A program made the position numbers and the translations under genes. This document shows, in pieces, positions 32,679 to 40,707 of a stretch of DNA of 46,702 nt. How positions within the stretch are numbered: the stretch's first letter is position 1; the number at the start of each line of letters is the position of its first letter. The notes under the pieces were generated by a model that was not told the DNA's origin, searched no databases, and saw only the letters and a program-made list of their open reading frames with translations. Source of the stretch: Candidatus Thorarchaeota archaeon (GTDB lineage: Archaea; Asgardarchaeota; Thorarchaeia; Thorarchaeales; Thorarchaeaceae). The stretch covers positions 1 through 46,702 of the forward strand of contig JAGXOC010000009.1 of assembly GCA_019894665.1 (NCBI GenBank), read 5' to 3'.

Positions 32679-33636
32679 TGTTAGTACAAACCTCCTGTGC
32701 GACTAGCCGAGATACTAGTGGAGAAACACTCTCACCCACTTGATTGTATTGGCTCTCAGAAAAACCAGTGAAGACAAAGGAATCTGGATAACTCATTAAT
32801 CGGGCATGTTCTCGTACAGTCAAGAGCCGATTTTCATATGGATGAATATATCGAGACAGACCGTTTATTGATGTTGAAAGACGATCAGGGAACAAGCGAA
32901 CCCAGTTTGGTAGGCTTTTCATCTTTGATACACGGAAATGTTTCACACCCTGACCCCAACGAGTTTTAGAGATGGCCTTCAGTTTATCTTCTGTAATTGG
33001 GTAGCTAATATGATTTGGTACATCTATCTCTGGTTTGAAGAGCTGATTCAATCCAAGACCAGGGAGGTCGCCAATTGCTTCCATGACCGTGGGCGGTGCT
33101 TTCCTTGGTGGCTTTAGTTTGATATTGCTGATGAAAACTCGAAGCCGTTTTGAGGGATTACCATGTTGGTGTGCTCTAATCATGTTGATGCGCACATCTT
33201 CAATACCAACACGTTCAAACTCTTTCTGGATTATCTCCTTACCTCCTGCATGTAGCAGTGCAGCCACATTCTCAATGACAAAGACTTGTGGTGTGAGGTC
33301 GCCAATGATTCGGATAGCATCCAATAACAACTTTGCAGTTCCTTCACCATAGACTCTCTCAGAGGCTGACCTTTTGCTATCAGGATTAGCCTTGCTGAAG
33401 TCCTCACATGGAGGTGATGCAATAATGACATCTGGAGCTCCATTCAGTGCCTCTTCAATCTGAATAGAGTGAAGATTATGAATATCGGTTTGCCAGACAA
33501 TGGCATCAGGAAAATTGAGCTTGTATGTTTCTAAAGCTGAAGAATCAATGTCTATAGCAAGATGTGTGTCATCAATATGAGGTTTGAATCCGTAGGAGAA
33601 ACCTCCTGCGCCACAGAACAGATCAAGGATCTTCAT
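32671..33636 (-). CDS. dcm: DNA (cytosine-5-)-methyltransferase, no restriction partner visible
   Basis: A 321-residue C5 methylase with motif I KILDLFCGAGGFSYGF, motif IV IIASPPCEDFS with the catalytic cysteine, motif VI VIENV, motif VIII HQHGNPSKRLRVF and motif X GESVSPLVSRLVAQE. Between VIII and X the target recognition region is short (about 100 residues). Uses SAM to methylate cytosine; the target sequence is unknown. No restriction endonuclease adjoins it: neighbours are a SPOUT-like protein and mevalonate kinase. Start ATG 33636; GTG 33648 is also in frame. Confidence 0.93.
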   Translation of the reverse strand: MKILDLFCGAGGFSYGFKPHIDDTHLAIDIDSSALETYKLNFPDAIVWQTDIHNLHSIQIEEALNGAPDVIIASPPCEDFSKANPDSKRSASERVYGEGTAKLLLDAIRIIGDLTPQVFVIENVAALLHAGGKEIIQKEFERVGIEDVRINMIRAHQHGNPSKRLRVFISNIKLKPPRKAPPTVMEAIGDLPGLGLNQLFKPEIDVPNHISYPITEDKLKAISKTRWGQGVKHFRVSKMKSLPNWVRLFPDRLSTSINGLSRYIHPYENRLLTVREHARLMSYPDSFVFTGFSESQYNQVGESVSPLVSRLVAQEVCTNIV

Positions 33637-33760
33637 ACACTTTTTCACAATCCGTCTTGTTTGTCTTGCACATACCTCTGATTATAACAATGTCGAAGGA
33701 AGACTTCAAAAGTATCGATTATCTACGGCGGCTTCAAACTGCCAATGCGAGTGAGTGAGA

Positions 33761-34702
33761 ATGTCGACAGGTTCAGGAAAAGGGAAAGCAATTCTGTTTG
33801 GAGAACACTTTGTAGTCTATGGGTTCCCGGCTCTTGCTGCAGGAGTAGCGTCAGAGACTACAGCGATAATTACGCGAGTGCGGTCTTTCGGTTGGAAACT
33901 CGTGGATAATCGGCCCGCTATGCCTGGGTACAAGGAAAAGAAGTATGAAGAGCAGAAGACATCGATTGATAATATCCTGAAACACCTCAATATCGATACT
34001 ACCAAGACGGGATTTCAAATTGATCTTGGTGGAGACTTGGTCTGTGCTTCGGGTATTGGAGCGAGTGCAGCAAGTTGTGTTGCTATTGCTAGGGCTTTGA
34101 GTGAGGAATACTCACTGGGATTGGATGACAATCAGATTAACGAGGCCGCCTACATAGGAGAGATGGGGTACCATGGTACTCCTTCGGGACTTGATAACAC
34201 AGTATCAACATTTGGGGGGCTCACTTGGTTTGTACGTGATCTGAACGGAGGTCCTCCTAAGTTTGAGAAACTGAAGCTGGGAAAGTCTGCAGATTTGGTA
34301 ATTGCATCTACAGGATTAACTGCGAGTACCAAAGTGGTTGTTGGCGATGTCAGGAAAAAGAAAGATGCAAATCCGGAGTGGTTTGATTCAATCTCAAAGG
34401 AATATGACCAACTAGTTAATGATGCTAGAAAGGCTTTGGTCGAGCTGAATTTTAACAAAGTAGGTGCTCTGATGAACAAAAACCATGAACTCTTGCAGCA
34501 GTTGACAGTTTCCTCCAAAGAACTCGATAATTTGGTGGAAATCGCTCGTGAGAATGGGGCTATTGGTGCTAAGATGACTGGAACTGGTAGAGGGGGAAAT
34601 ATGATAGCACTTGCTCCTGATCATACTACAATGAAAAAGATAGCAGAGGCGCTTGAGAAAGGTCGCGCTGCTGGGGTGTGGACCACATCATTTGGGCTTT
34701 GA
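33761..34702 (+). CDS. mvk: Mevalonate kinase
   Basis: A 313-residue GHMP kinase that makes mevalonate 5-phosphate. Motif 1 GKAILFGEHFVVYGFPALA, the ATP-binding ASGIGASAASCVAIARAL (P-x-x-x-G-L-G-S-S-A-A variant), YHGTPSGLDNTVSTFGGL, and motif 3 KMTGTGRGGNMIAL. Length is normal. ATG 33761 is chosen because GTGAGTGAG precedes it; GTG 33755 is in frame upstream. First gene of the mevalonate operon. Confidence 0.95.
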   Translation: MSTGSGKGKAILFGEHFVVYGFPALAAGVASETTAIITRVRSFGWKLVDNRPAMPGYKEKKYEEQKTSIDNILKHLNIDTTKTGFQIDLGGDLVCASGIGASAASCVAIARALSEEYSLGLDDNQINEAAYIGEMGYHGTPSGLDNTVSTFGGLTWFVRDLNGGPPKFEKLKLGKSADLVIASTGLTASTKVVVGDVRKKKDANPEWFDSISKEYDQLVNDARKALVELNFNKVGALMNKNHELLQQLTVSSKELDNLVEIARENGAIGAKMTGTGRGGNMIALAPDHTTMKKIAEALEKGRAAGVWTTSFGL

Positions 34703-34711
34703 GGTGAAGTT

Positions 34712-36019
34712 ATGACACTTGAAGAATACATCAAGACATTACAGCAGAATGGAAAAATCACTACTGTCAGTAAAAGTATCTCAAGGAATCTAGAGATAGC
34801 TGGAGTACTAAAAAAACTTGAACCCGAACCAGTATTATTTGAGAATGTGAAGGAGAGTGAATTCAGAGTTGCAGGTAATCTGTTCTGTAATAAAATGCAG
34901 GTTGCAGATTACTTTGGAATAACTACTGAGGAGATAATTCCAACCCTCTCGAATGCAATAGTAAATCGTAGTGAACCAGAACAGATTGACAATGCACCGT
35001 GTCAAGAGGTGATAGAAGACAAGGTAGACCTTGACATGTTGCCTATACTAATTCACAACAAAATCGATGGAGGTCCATACATCTCCTCGGGAGTTGTAGT
35101 GGCAGCAGATCCAGAGTATGGACAGAATCTGGACTTCCATAGAGCCATGCAGTTTAGCAAAGACCGCATGGTTGCGAGGGTAGTTAAAGGAAGGGACTTT
35201 CACAAGTTCTTGGAACGAAATGGAGAGGTGGATGTAGCATTCTGTATTGGTAACACACCTGAGGTGCTCATTGCTGCGGCAACTTCTGTTGAAACTGGAA
35301 TAAACGAACTGGAGATTGCAAATGCTTTGAGTCCCATTAGACTCACTAAGGCCAAGACTGTCGATTTGATGATTCCAGCAGATTGTGAGTTTGTACTTGA
35401 AGGCAGAGTGGTGCTCGAAGAAAAACACGATGAGGGACCTTTCATCGATTTGACTGAAACTGTAGATGTAGTACGGCAAGAGCCAATTTTCAAAGTGAAG
35501 AAAATAACTCATAGGAAGAGTGCCATTTGGCAGGGACTGTTACCTGGGCGCTCAGAACACAAGATTCTGATGGGTATGCCTAGAGAGCCTACAATTTTCA
35601 AGAAGATCAAGGAGCGAGGTATTGATGTTCTTGATGTCTACATCACTCCTGGTGGAGCGAGCTGGTTGCATGTTGCTGTAAAGGTACAGAAGAAGAATGA
35701 AGACGATGGTCTGCAAGCTTTAGAAGCAGCCTTTGCGGGGCACAGGAGTGCAAAACACATCTGGGTCTATGACGAAGATATCGATATCTACTCGGATGAA
35801 GAGCGCGAGTGGGCACTAGCTACTCGGTTTCAGGCTGATGAAGACCTTCTGATAAAAGACAAAGAAGCTGGATCAAGTCTAGATCCAAGTGCAGAACCAG
35901 GCACAAAGCTGACCACCAAGTGTGGTTTTGACTGTACAAAAATCCTTGATTCGAAAGGAAAGAGCTATGAAAAGGCCAAGTTCCCAGAAGTTGATTTAAA
36001 GAAATACCTAGGTGAGTGA
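34712..36019 (+). CDS. UbiD-family decarboxylase, likely anhydromevalonate phosphate decarboxylase
   Basis: A 435-residue UbiD-like protein that needs a prenylated flavin. Features: ISSGVVVAADPEYG with the cofactor region, FHRAMQFSKDRMVAR, KTVDLMIPADCEFVLEG with the E-x-x-x-R-x-x-x-E-type active site (EFVLEGRVVLEE), GPFIDLTE and the C-terminal KLTTKCGFDCTK. Standing between mevalonate kinase and the AcnX dehydratase, it should be the trans-anhydromevalonate 5-phosphate decarboxylase of the archaeal mevalonate pathway. SD AGGTGA is four bases before the ATG. Family assignment is firm; the substrate is from context. Confidence 0.92.
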   Translation: MTLEEYIKTLQQNGKITTVSKSISRNLEIAGVLKKLEPEPVLFENVKESEFRVAGNLFCNKMQVADYFGITTEEIIPTLSNAIVNRSEPEQIDNAPCQEVIEDKVDLDMLPILIHNKIDGGPYISSGVVVAADPEYGQNLDFHRAMQFSKDRMVARVVKGRDFHKFLERNGEVDVAFCIGNTPEVLIAAATSVETGINELEIANALSPIRLTKAKTVDLMIPADCEFVLEGRVVLEEKHDEGPFIDLTETVDVVRQEPIFKVKKITHRKSAIWQGLLPGRSEHKILMGMPREPTIFKKIKERGIDVLDVYITPGGASWLHVAVKVQKKNEDDGLQALEAAFAGHRSAKHIWVYDEDIDIYSDEEREWALATRFQADEDLLIKDKEAGSSLDPSAEPGTKLTTKCGFDCTKILDSKGKSYEKAKFPEVDLKKYLGE

Positions 36020-36020
36020 G

Positions 36021-37208
36021 ATGGGACTCGAACTGACCAAAGAAGAGAAGGAAATGCTTGATGGAAAGCATGGAAAAGCCACTAGAAAAGCCATAGAGAT
36101 AATCACGACACTTGGCGAGATCTATGGAGCTGAAAGGCTCATCCCGGTTTCAAGCGTACAAATTGCAGGTGTGTCATATCATAATCTAGGAGAAGCTGGA
36201 CTCGAGTACTTGTCTGAGATGGCGGAAGATGGTCGGACTCGGGTCTTGACAACGCTGAATCCCGCAGGAATGGATCTTTCTGAATGGAAAAAACATGGAA
36301 TTAGTGAAGATTTTGCTGAAAATCAACAAAGAGTTGTTGATGCCTTCAAAAAGATGGGTGTGATTACAACTTGTACATGCACACCATATCTGATTGGAAA
36401 TCTACCACATTATGGTGAGCACATTGCTTGGGCCGAATCTTCCGCTGTTTGTTTCTCAAATTCTGTGATTGGTGCTCTGACAAACAGAGAGGGAGGACCT
36501 AGCGCACTTGCATCAGCACTGACTGGAAAAACTGCAGAATATGGCATGCATCTTCAAAAAAATCGAGTAGCACAGGTAAAATATGAGATCAAGACGGAAC
36601 TGAATGACAATGATGATTATGGTCTACTCGGCTATGTCATCGGAGTAAGAACCGGGAAGACGATACCTTACATCACTGGAATCAATCATGCTACCACAGA
36701 GCAGTTGAAGTCATTTAGTGCCTCAGTGGCAACATATGGGGGTGTAGCAATCTTCCATATGGAAGGAATCACTCCGAATAGAACCCCGATTCCAGAGAAG
36801 ATTGAGGTCGTCACAAGAGATGACTTGAATGGAGCCCGTACTGAACTTGATGATGAAGGAGCTGAAATCGATTTCATTAGTGTCGGATGTCCACATGCGA
36901 GCATCAAAGAGATTGCTACAGTTGCAGAGATGCTTGATGGTAAACAGGTGACTGCCGGTAAAACTGTCTGGATTACTACTGCAAAGCCAACCAAGGATCT
37001 TGCAATAATGATGGGATTCTACGATACGATAGAGAAAGCAGGAGCTTTTCTTGTCGCTGATGCATGTTGTGCCGTGGCTCCATTAGAGGGGAGATTCACT
37101 GGATTAATGACAGATTCAGCGAAAGCATGTTTCTATGCCCGAGGAAAGAATAAGTTCAAGACTGAGATACGATCTGTCGAGGAGTGTATCAAGGAGGCCG
37201 TATCCTAA
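36021..37208 (+). CDS. AcnX-type large subunit, likely phosphomevalonate dehydratase
   Basis: A 395-residue aconitase X catalytic subunit with LTKEEKEMLDGKHGKATRKA at the N-terminus, TTCTCTPYLIGNLPHYGEHIAWAESSAVCFSNSVIGALTNREGG holding Fe-S cluster cysteines, and SVGCPHASIKE plus ADACCAVAPLEGRF near the C-terminus. In this operon it should dehydrate mevalonate 5-phosphate with the small subunit. The alternative AcnX activity, hydroxyproline dehydration, is unlikely in this context. ATG 36021 follows GGTGAG after four bases; the longer GTG start at 36012 overlaps the UbiD stop. Confidence 0.92.
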   Translation: MGLELTKEEKEMLDGKHGKATRKAIEIITTLGEIYGAERLIPVSSVQIAGVSYHNLGEAGLEYLSEMAEDGRTRVLTTLNPAGMDLSEWKKHGISEDFAENQQRVVDAFKKMGVITTCTCTPYLIGNLPHYGEHIAWAESSAVCFSNSVIGALTNREGGPSALASALTGKTAEYGMHLQKNRVAQVKYEIKTELNDNDDYGLLGYVIGVRTGKTIPYITGINHATTEQLKSFSASVATYGGVAIFHMEGITPNRTPIPEKIEVVTRDDLNGARTELDDEGAEIDFISVGCPHASIKEIATVAEMLDGKQVTAGKTVWITTAKPTKDLAIMMGFYDTIEKAGAFLVADACCAVAPLEGRFTGLMTDSAKACFYARGKNKFKTEIRSVEECIKEAVS

Positions 37209-37594
37209 TGCAAGGCAGGAAAATCTTCAAGGGTAAAATAATGGGAGAAGCTCTAGTAACAGGGGAGGATATCTCCTTCTATGGAGGATGTGATCCTGAA
37301 ACTGGGGAGATAGTTGAGAAAGGACATCATCTTGAGGGTAAATCTGTTTCCGGAAAGATACTTGTTTTTCCCACTGGCAAGGGGTCTACTGTAGGTTCTT
37401 ACGTTCTTTATGCGCTCAAGAAGGCTGAGAAAGCACCGTTGGCAATAATCAACAGAATAACTGACCCTGTCGTGGCTGTAGGGTGTATCATCTCTGAAAT
37501 CCCTGCGGTTGACAAAATAGAAATTGAAAAAATTAAGACAGGGCAGAAAGTGGAAGTAGACGCCGATAACGGCGTCGTTTCCATAGTTGAATAA
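37208..37594 (+). CDS. AcnX-type small subunit (DUF126), likely phosphomevalonate dehydratase
   Basis: A 128-residue swivelling domain protein: GEALVTGEDISFYGGCDPETG, GKILVFPTGKGSTVGSYVLY (the typical PxGxGSTxGSY loop) and VVAVGCIISEIPAVD. It pairs with the large subunit in the dehydratase and closes the active site. The ATG overlaps the large-subunit stop by one base, so the pair are translated together. Ends the mevalonate operon, only 3 bases from the opposite S2 gene. Confidence 0.93.
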   Translation: MQGRKIFKGKIMGEALVTGEDISFYGGCDPETGEIVEKGHHLEGKSVSGKILVFPTGKGSTVGSYVLYALKKAEKAPLAIINRITDPVVAVGCIISEIPAVDKIEIEKIKTGQKVEVDADNGVVSIVE

Positions 37595-37597
37595 AAT

Positions 37598-38233
37598 TCA
37601 GAACCGTTGGACTTGAGGTTCAAAGTCCTCAGGAGTGAACGCAGTTTCGCCTTCCTCTGGCATATCGCCCCTTTCACGAAGTGTTTGTGCAGTTAAGAGG
37701 TAATATACTAGTGCTAGAGATTTGCGTCCACGGTTGTTAGTTGGGATCACAAGATCGACTTTTGTGGTCACGTTATCAGTGTCACAAAGTGCAACTACTG
37801 GGATGCCAATCCTAGCAGATTCTGAGAGGGCTTGGGAATCAGTCCTTGGGTCTGTGAGAATTATCACATCAGGCTCAATGTAGGTCCTTGGACCTGCAAT
37901 GTTGGGATTGGTGAGGGTTCCCGGTACAAAACGCTCAGTGAATGCATTTGCGCCAATATAGTAGGCAAATGTTTCGACTGGTCTCTTACCGTAGACTCTT
38001 CCCGAAACAATCACTATTTTGGTTGGATCAAATCGGGCAAGGAATTTAGCAGCCACTCGGATTCGCTCGTCGGTCTTCCGGACATCGAGAACATAGAGAC
38101 CAATTGGTCGTTGTCGATAGACAAATGGCTCCATATCCTGGGTCTTTACTTGTGTACCAATGTGACAACCTGCAGCGAGGTACTTATCCATAGGTGTCAA
38201 TAGCTCTAAATCAGCGACTTCTATCTCACTCAT
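37598..38233 (-). CDS. rps2: 30S ribosomal protein S2 (uS2)
   Basis: A 211-residue small-subunit protein with [79 protein letters not shown] and the end [20 protein letters not shown] 38233 is one base from the rpoN stop. Last gene of the rpoD-L18e-L13-S9-rpoN-S2 operon. Confidence 0.97.
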   Translation of the reverse strand: MSEIEVADLELLTPMDKYLAAGCHIGTQVKTQDMEPFVYRQRPIGLYVLDVRKTDERIRVAAKFLARFDPTKIVIVSGRVYGKRPVETFAYYIGANAFTERFVPGTLTNPNIAGPRTYIEPDVIILTDPRTDSQALSESARIGIPVVALCDTDNVTTKVDLVIPTNNRGRKSLALVYYLLTAQTLRERGDMPEEGETAFTPEDFEPQVQRF

Positions 38234-38234
38234 T

Positions 38235-38450
38235 CTACTTAGCCTCCGTAGATTCTGTCGTGGCAAACGCCATGAAGCTGTCAATAATGTCAATATTTGC
38301 AAGTAGCATCCTTCGGCAGCAATATCGATCTAGTCCAATTTTGTCTAGTACAACAGCTGGGTCTTCACCTTGTCGGACTTCACGTTTGAACTGGTCGAAT
38401 TTGTCAGCAACTACTTTGCCACAAGTGAAACATCGAACGGGTATAATCAT
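38235..38450 (-). CDS. rpoN: RNA polymerase subunit N (Rpb10)
   Basis: A 71-residue zinc protein with [14 protein letters not shown] and the CCRRMLL motif, exactly the Rpb10 signature (C-x-x-C at the start, then C-C-R-R). It docks between Rpo3 and Rpo11. Third from the end of the ribosomal/polymerase operon. RpoK (Rpb6), which often follows, is missing here. Confidence 0.97.
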   Translation of the reverse strand: MIIPVRCFTCGKVVADKFDQFKREVRQGEDPAVVLDKIGLDRYCCRRMLLANIDIIDSFMAFATTESTEAK

Positions 38451-38462
38451 TCTATAATCTCC

Positions 38463-38861
38463 TCACCTGTATGATTTCTGGTAACGGGAACGTGCTGAGG
38501 GACCACCGAATTTCTTTGCCTCTGTTCTTCGTGGATCTCCGACAAGCATTGTTCTGTCATGTTCAATCATCTTTGAGCGTGCCTCAAAGTCCTGACTTAT
38601 TCGAATCAGACCTGTGGCTATTGCCATCCTTACGGCATCGGCTTGACTCATGAAACCGCCACCCTTGGTTCGAACCTTGATATCGTATCGCTTCCATCCT
38701 TCTCCGAAAAGAATCAATGGTTCCATGATACGCATACGAGCAAGCTCGGGTTGCTGAATCTCCAGAGGTCTTCCGTTGATTCTGATTCTACCAGTACCAT
38801 CCCGTATTGTGGCTTTTGCAAGACTTGTCTTTCTCTTGCCAGTACTAACAACAACTCTCAT
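38463..38861 (-). CDS. rps9: 30S ribosomal protein S9 (uS9)
   Basis: A 132-residue protein with STGKRKTSLAKATIRDGTGR, GGGFMSQADAVRMAIATGL and the basic tail KKFGGPSARSRYQKSYR that reaches into the P site. Overlap-tight with L13 (1-base gap). Confidence 0.97.
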   Translation of the reverse strand: MRVVVSTGKRKTSLAKATIRDGTGRIRINGRPLEIQQPELARMRIMEPLILFGEGWKRYDIKVRTKGGGFMSQADAVRMAIATGLIRISQDFEARSKMIEHDRTMLVGDPRRTEAKKFGGPSARSRYQKSYR

Positions 38862-38862
38862 G

Positions 38863-39315
38863 TTATACTACCTCCGGGTTTCTCCAACCAAGTTCGTGGC
38901 TCAAGTCCCCGACTGTGATGAATTTCCGTGTCATGCTCCTGTATTTTGCGCCCTCAAGCACTATCTTTTCTGACTCAATATACTGCTCAGGGACTCCAAT
39001 GTACACTTTGATACGTTTGTATGCCGCCTTTCCCCTAGGAGTGGGCCATGGAAGCATGCCTCGAAACATCTTCCGGACCATCTTGTCAGGACGACGTTCA
39101 TGGAATGGACCCCTGCTAGGTTTGTAGGAGGTTCGAATATCAAACTTCACTTTGAAGGCTTCAATCACGGTTCTGCGCTTGCCTGTGATTATTGCTTTCT
39201 CGGCATTGACAACTACTACTGTCTCACCTAGTATGGCAGCCTTTGCAGCCTTCGCTCCGAGTCGGCCAACAACCATATTCTCGGCATCATAGACTTTGAC
39301 TTTCTCTGTACTCAT
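38863..39315 (-). CDS. rpl13: 50S ribosomal protein L13 (uL13)
   Basis: A 150-residue protein with YDAENMVVGRLGAKAAKAAI, VVVNAEKAIITGKR, the RGMLPWPTPRGKAAYKRIKVY motif typical for uL13 and a C-terminus in GDLSHELGW. ATG 39315 follows GGTGGTT; the frame open to 39324 overlaps that SD. Confidence 0.96.
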   Translation of the reverse strand: MSTEKVKVYDAENMVVGRLGAKAAKAAILGETVVVVNAEKAIITGKRRTVIEAFKVKFDIRTSYKPSRGPFHERRPDKMVRKMFRGMLPWPTPRGKAAYKRIKVYIGVPEQYIESEKIVLEGAKYRSMTRKFITVGDLSHELGWRNPEVV

Positions 39316-39324
39316 CAGAACCAC

Positions 39325-39696
39325 CTATACAATGATTGTAACTCCTTTTCCTTTGGGAATCTGAGTAAGTAATTCGTTAATTGATATCAAGGACCCACCA
39401 GCTCCAACAATTACTGTCCTTGCAGAGGTTGATGCATTGAGAGCTGCAACTGTCACTTTGTGTGAGAGAATACCAGATCCTAGCACCTTTCCAGGCACAA
39501 CAATGATATCTCCTGCGCTAGTATGACGATTGATTTTTCCAATATTTACTGTAGCGCGCTGACGAGCTGGTCTAGCTATTAGCTCGGCAACTCGTTTCCA
39601 TATCCGCACATCATGTTTTGCAGATATTTTCTTTAGCGCATTAATGAGTGCGCGTGTGTTGGGGTCAGTTGATCCAGATTTGACTGATCTTTCCAT
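39325..39696 (-). CDS. rpl18e: 50S ribosomal protein L18e (eL18)
   Basis: A 123-residue protein of the uL15/eL18 superfamily: STDPNTRALINALKKISAKH, WKRVAELIARPARQRATVN, VVPGKVLGSGILSHKVTVAAL and GVTIIV at the end. ATG 39696 is preceded by AGGTG; the longer start at 39711 overlaps the rpoD stop. Confidence 0.96.
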   Translation of the reverse strand: MERSVKSGSTDPNTRALINALKKISAKHDVRIWKRVAELIARPARQRATVNIGKINRHTSAGDIIVVPGKVLGSGILSHKVTVAALNASTSARTVIVGAGGSLISINELLTQIPKGKGVTIIV

Positions 39697-39707
39697 GTTG
39701 TCACACC

Positions 39708-40508
39708 TCATAGTGAATTTGCGTAATCAAGAGCTAATCTGATTCTTTCTTTCAGTAACTCAGAAGCTTTCTCAACAATATCCTCGGGACTAAGCGCTCC
39801 CGTCGATTCTACCTTAAACAGAAAAGTGTCTTTCTTAGAATCAATAGTTATTGCGCCAGACTCGCAGACTTCAACACAAGCCTCACAGAGGCTACAGTCC
39901 AGAGTGTTCTGTGTTGATATTGTATCGCCATCGACCAACAGAATGTTTTTCGAGCAAACTTCAACACAATCTCCGCACTGGTTGCATTTCTCCTTGTTCA
40001 CTTCGACTATGGGTACATACTTGTATGAAACGGTTGATACTGGCTGAAACTTGGCGTTCTCCACACCTTTTCCAAGTCGAGCGTATGCCTCGATAATTAG
40101 GCGTTGGTTAGGAGCCAGTTTTACCAGGGGGATGTCCCCTGACGCTGGAACCACCTTTGGGTCCTGTGAAGTCAGATCACGAGAGTAGACCATCTTCTCT
40201 TCGTCACCTGTTTCTTCCTCTAGAGTAAGTGTGCACTGACAAAGACTACATCCCTTACCTTCGCAGTCACAATCTTCTGGTAAGTTGTAGCTATCTAGAT
40301 CTGTCACAAGTGGGAATAGACCTAATCTGTGAGCAAGCATCTCATCGTACATGACACTAGTATTCTCAAGAACAAGCACTTCGTCTATTGCCATTGATGG
40401 TAATCTGGTAAGCATGGTTCTGCGTAATGCGTTTGCAAACGCAACATCTACTCCTTCCACTAGGAAGTGAACGGTGTTGTCCTGCTTGTGGATTATCGTG
40501 ATTTCCAT
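39708..40508 (-). CDS. rpoD: RNA polymerase subunit D (Rpo3/Rpb3) with a ferredoxin-like insert
   Basis: A 266-residue alpha-like subunit that dimerises with Rpo11 to nucleate polymerase assembly. N-terminal ANALRRTMLTRLPSMAIDEV and MLAHRLGLFPL are core motifs; after the D-C-D-C-E-G-K-G-C-S-L-C-Q-C loop the protein carries two ferredoxin clusters, C-x2-C-x2-C-x3-C (CNQCGDCVEVC, about residues 176-186) and C-x2-C-x2-C-x3-C (CSLCEACVEVC). So two [4Fe-4S] clusters are likely. First gene of its operon; the upstream leader is structured. Confidence 0.96.
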   Translation of the reverse strand: MEITIIHKQDNTVHFLVEGVDVAFANALRRTMLTRLPSMAIDEVLVLENTSVMYDEMLAHRLGLFPLVTDLDSYNLPEDCDCEGKGCSLCQCTLTLEEETGDEEKMVYSRDLTSQDPKVVPASGDIPLVKLAPNQRLIIEAYARLGKGVENAKFQPVSTVSYKYVPIVEVNKEKCNQCGDCVEVCSKNILLVDGDTISTQNTLDCSLCEACVEVCESGAITIDSKKDTFLFKVESTGALSPEDIVEKASELLKERIRLALDYANSL

Positions 40509-40542
40509 TGACTCACCCGACCGATATTTTCAGTCCATACCC

Positions 40543-40624
40543 AAAAGACATGCATTCCCGGACAGACTCGCCATGTGACCGGTTACGGTCAGATAGCTCA
40601 CTCGCCCGTGCCCTGGGTGTCTTC
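40543..40624 (-). ncRNA. Structured leader or small RNA upstream of rpoD, with a K-turn-like element
   Basis: On the minus strand the RNA folds into one long hairpin, by hand pairing: AAGACA(40623-40618)/TGTCTT(40550-40545), CCC/GGG, GGGC/GTCC, GGGC/GUCU, then GAGU bulge with GA opposite GA, GCUAU/AUGGC, a C.C mismatch, and UGACCG-UAAC-CGGUCA as the tip. The bulge plus tandem G.A pairs resemble a kink-turn. A TATA-like TTTTATG (40641-40647) is 24 bases upstream of the first paired base, so transcription would start at the helix base. The hairpin ends about 36 bases before the rpoD ATG. It may be an operon leader or separate ncRNA; no covariance was tested. Confidence 0.5.
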
Positions 40625-40707
40625 GCCTGCTTTCCCTAGACATAAAAGGCTTGTCCTACGGCTAGTCACTTACAAAGTAATTGGGTGTTGAAAGGGCGAG
40701 TTAATGA

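Noticed and set aside
32125-33648. Integrated element at tRNA-Pro with the methyltransferase as cargo
   Set aside because: No integrase and no repeat of the tRNA 3' end was seen in the adjacent 1.5 kb; base composition is like the neighbours.
40505-40640. tRNA in the rpoD leader
   Set aside because: No T-arm GTTCRA sequence and no acceptor stem; the fold is a single long hairpin.
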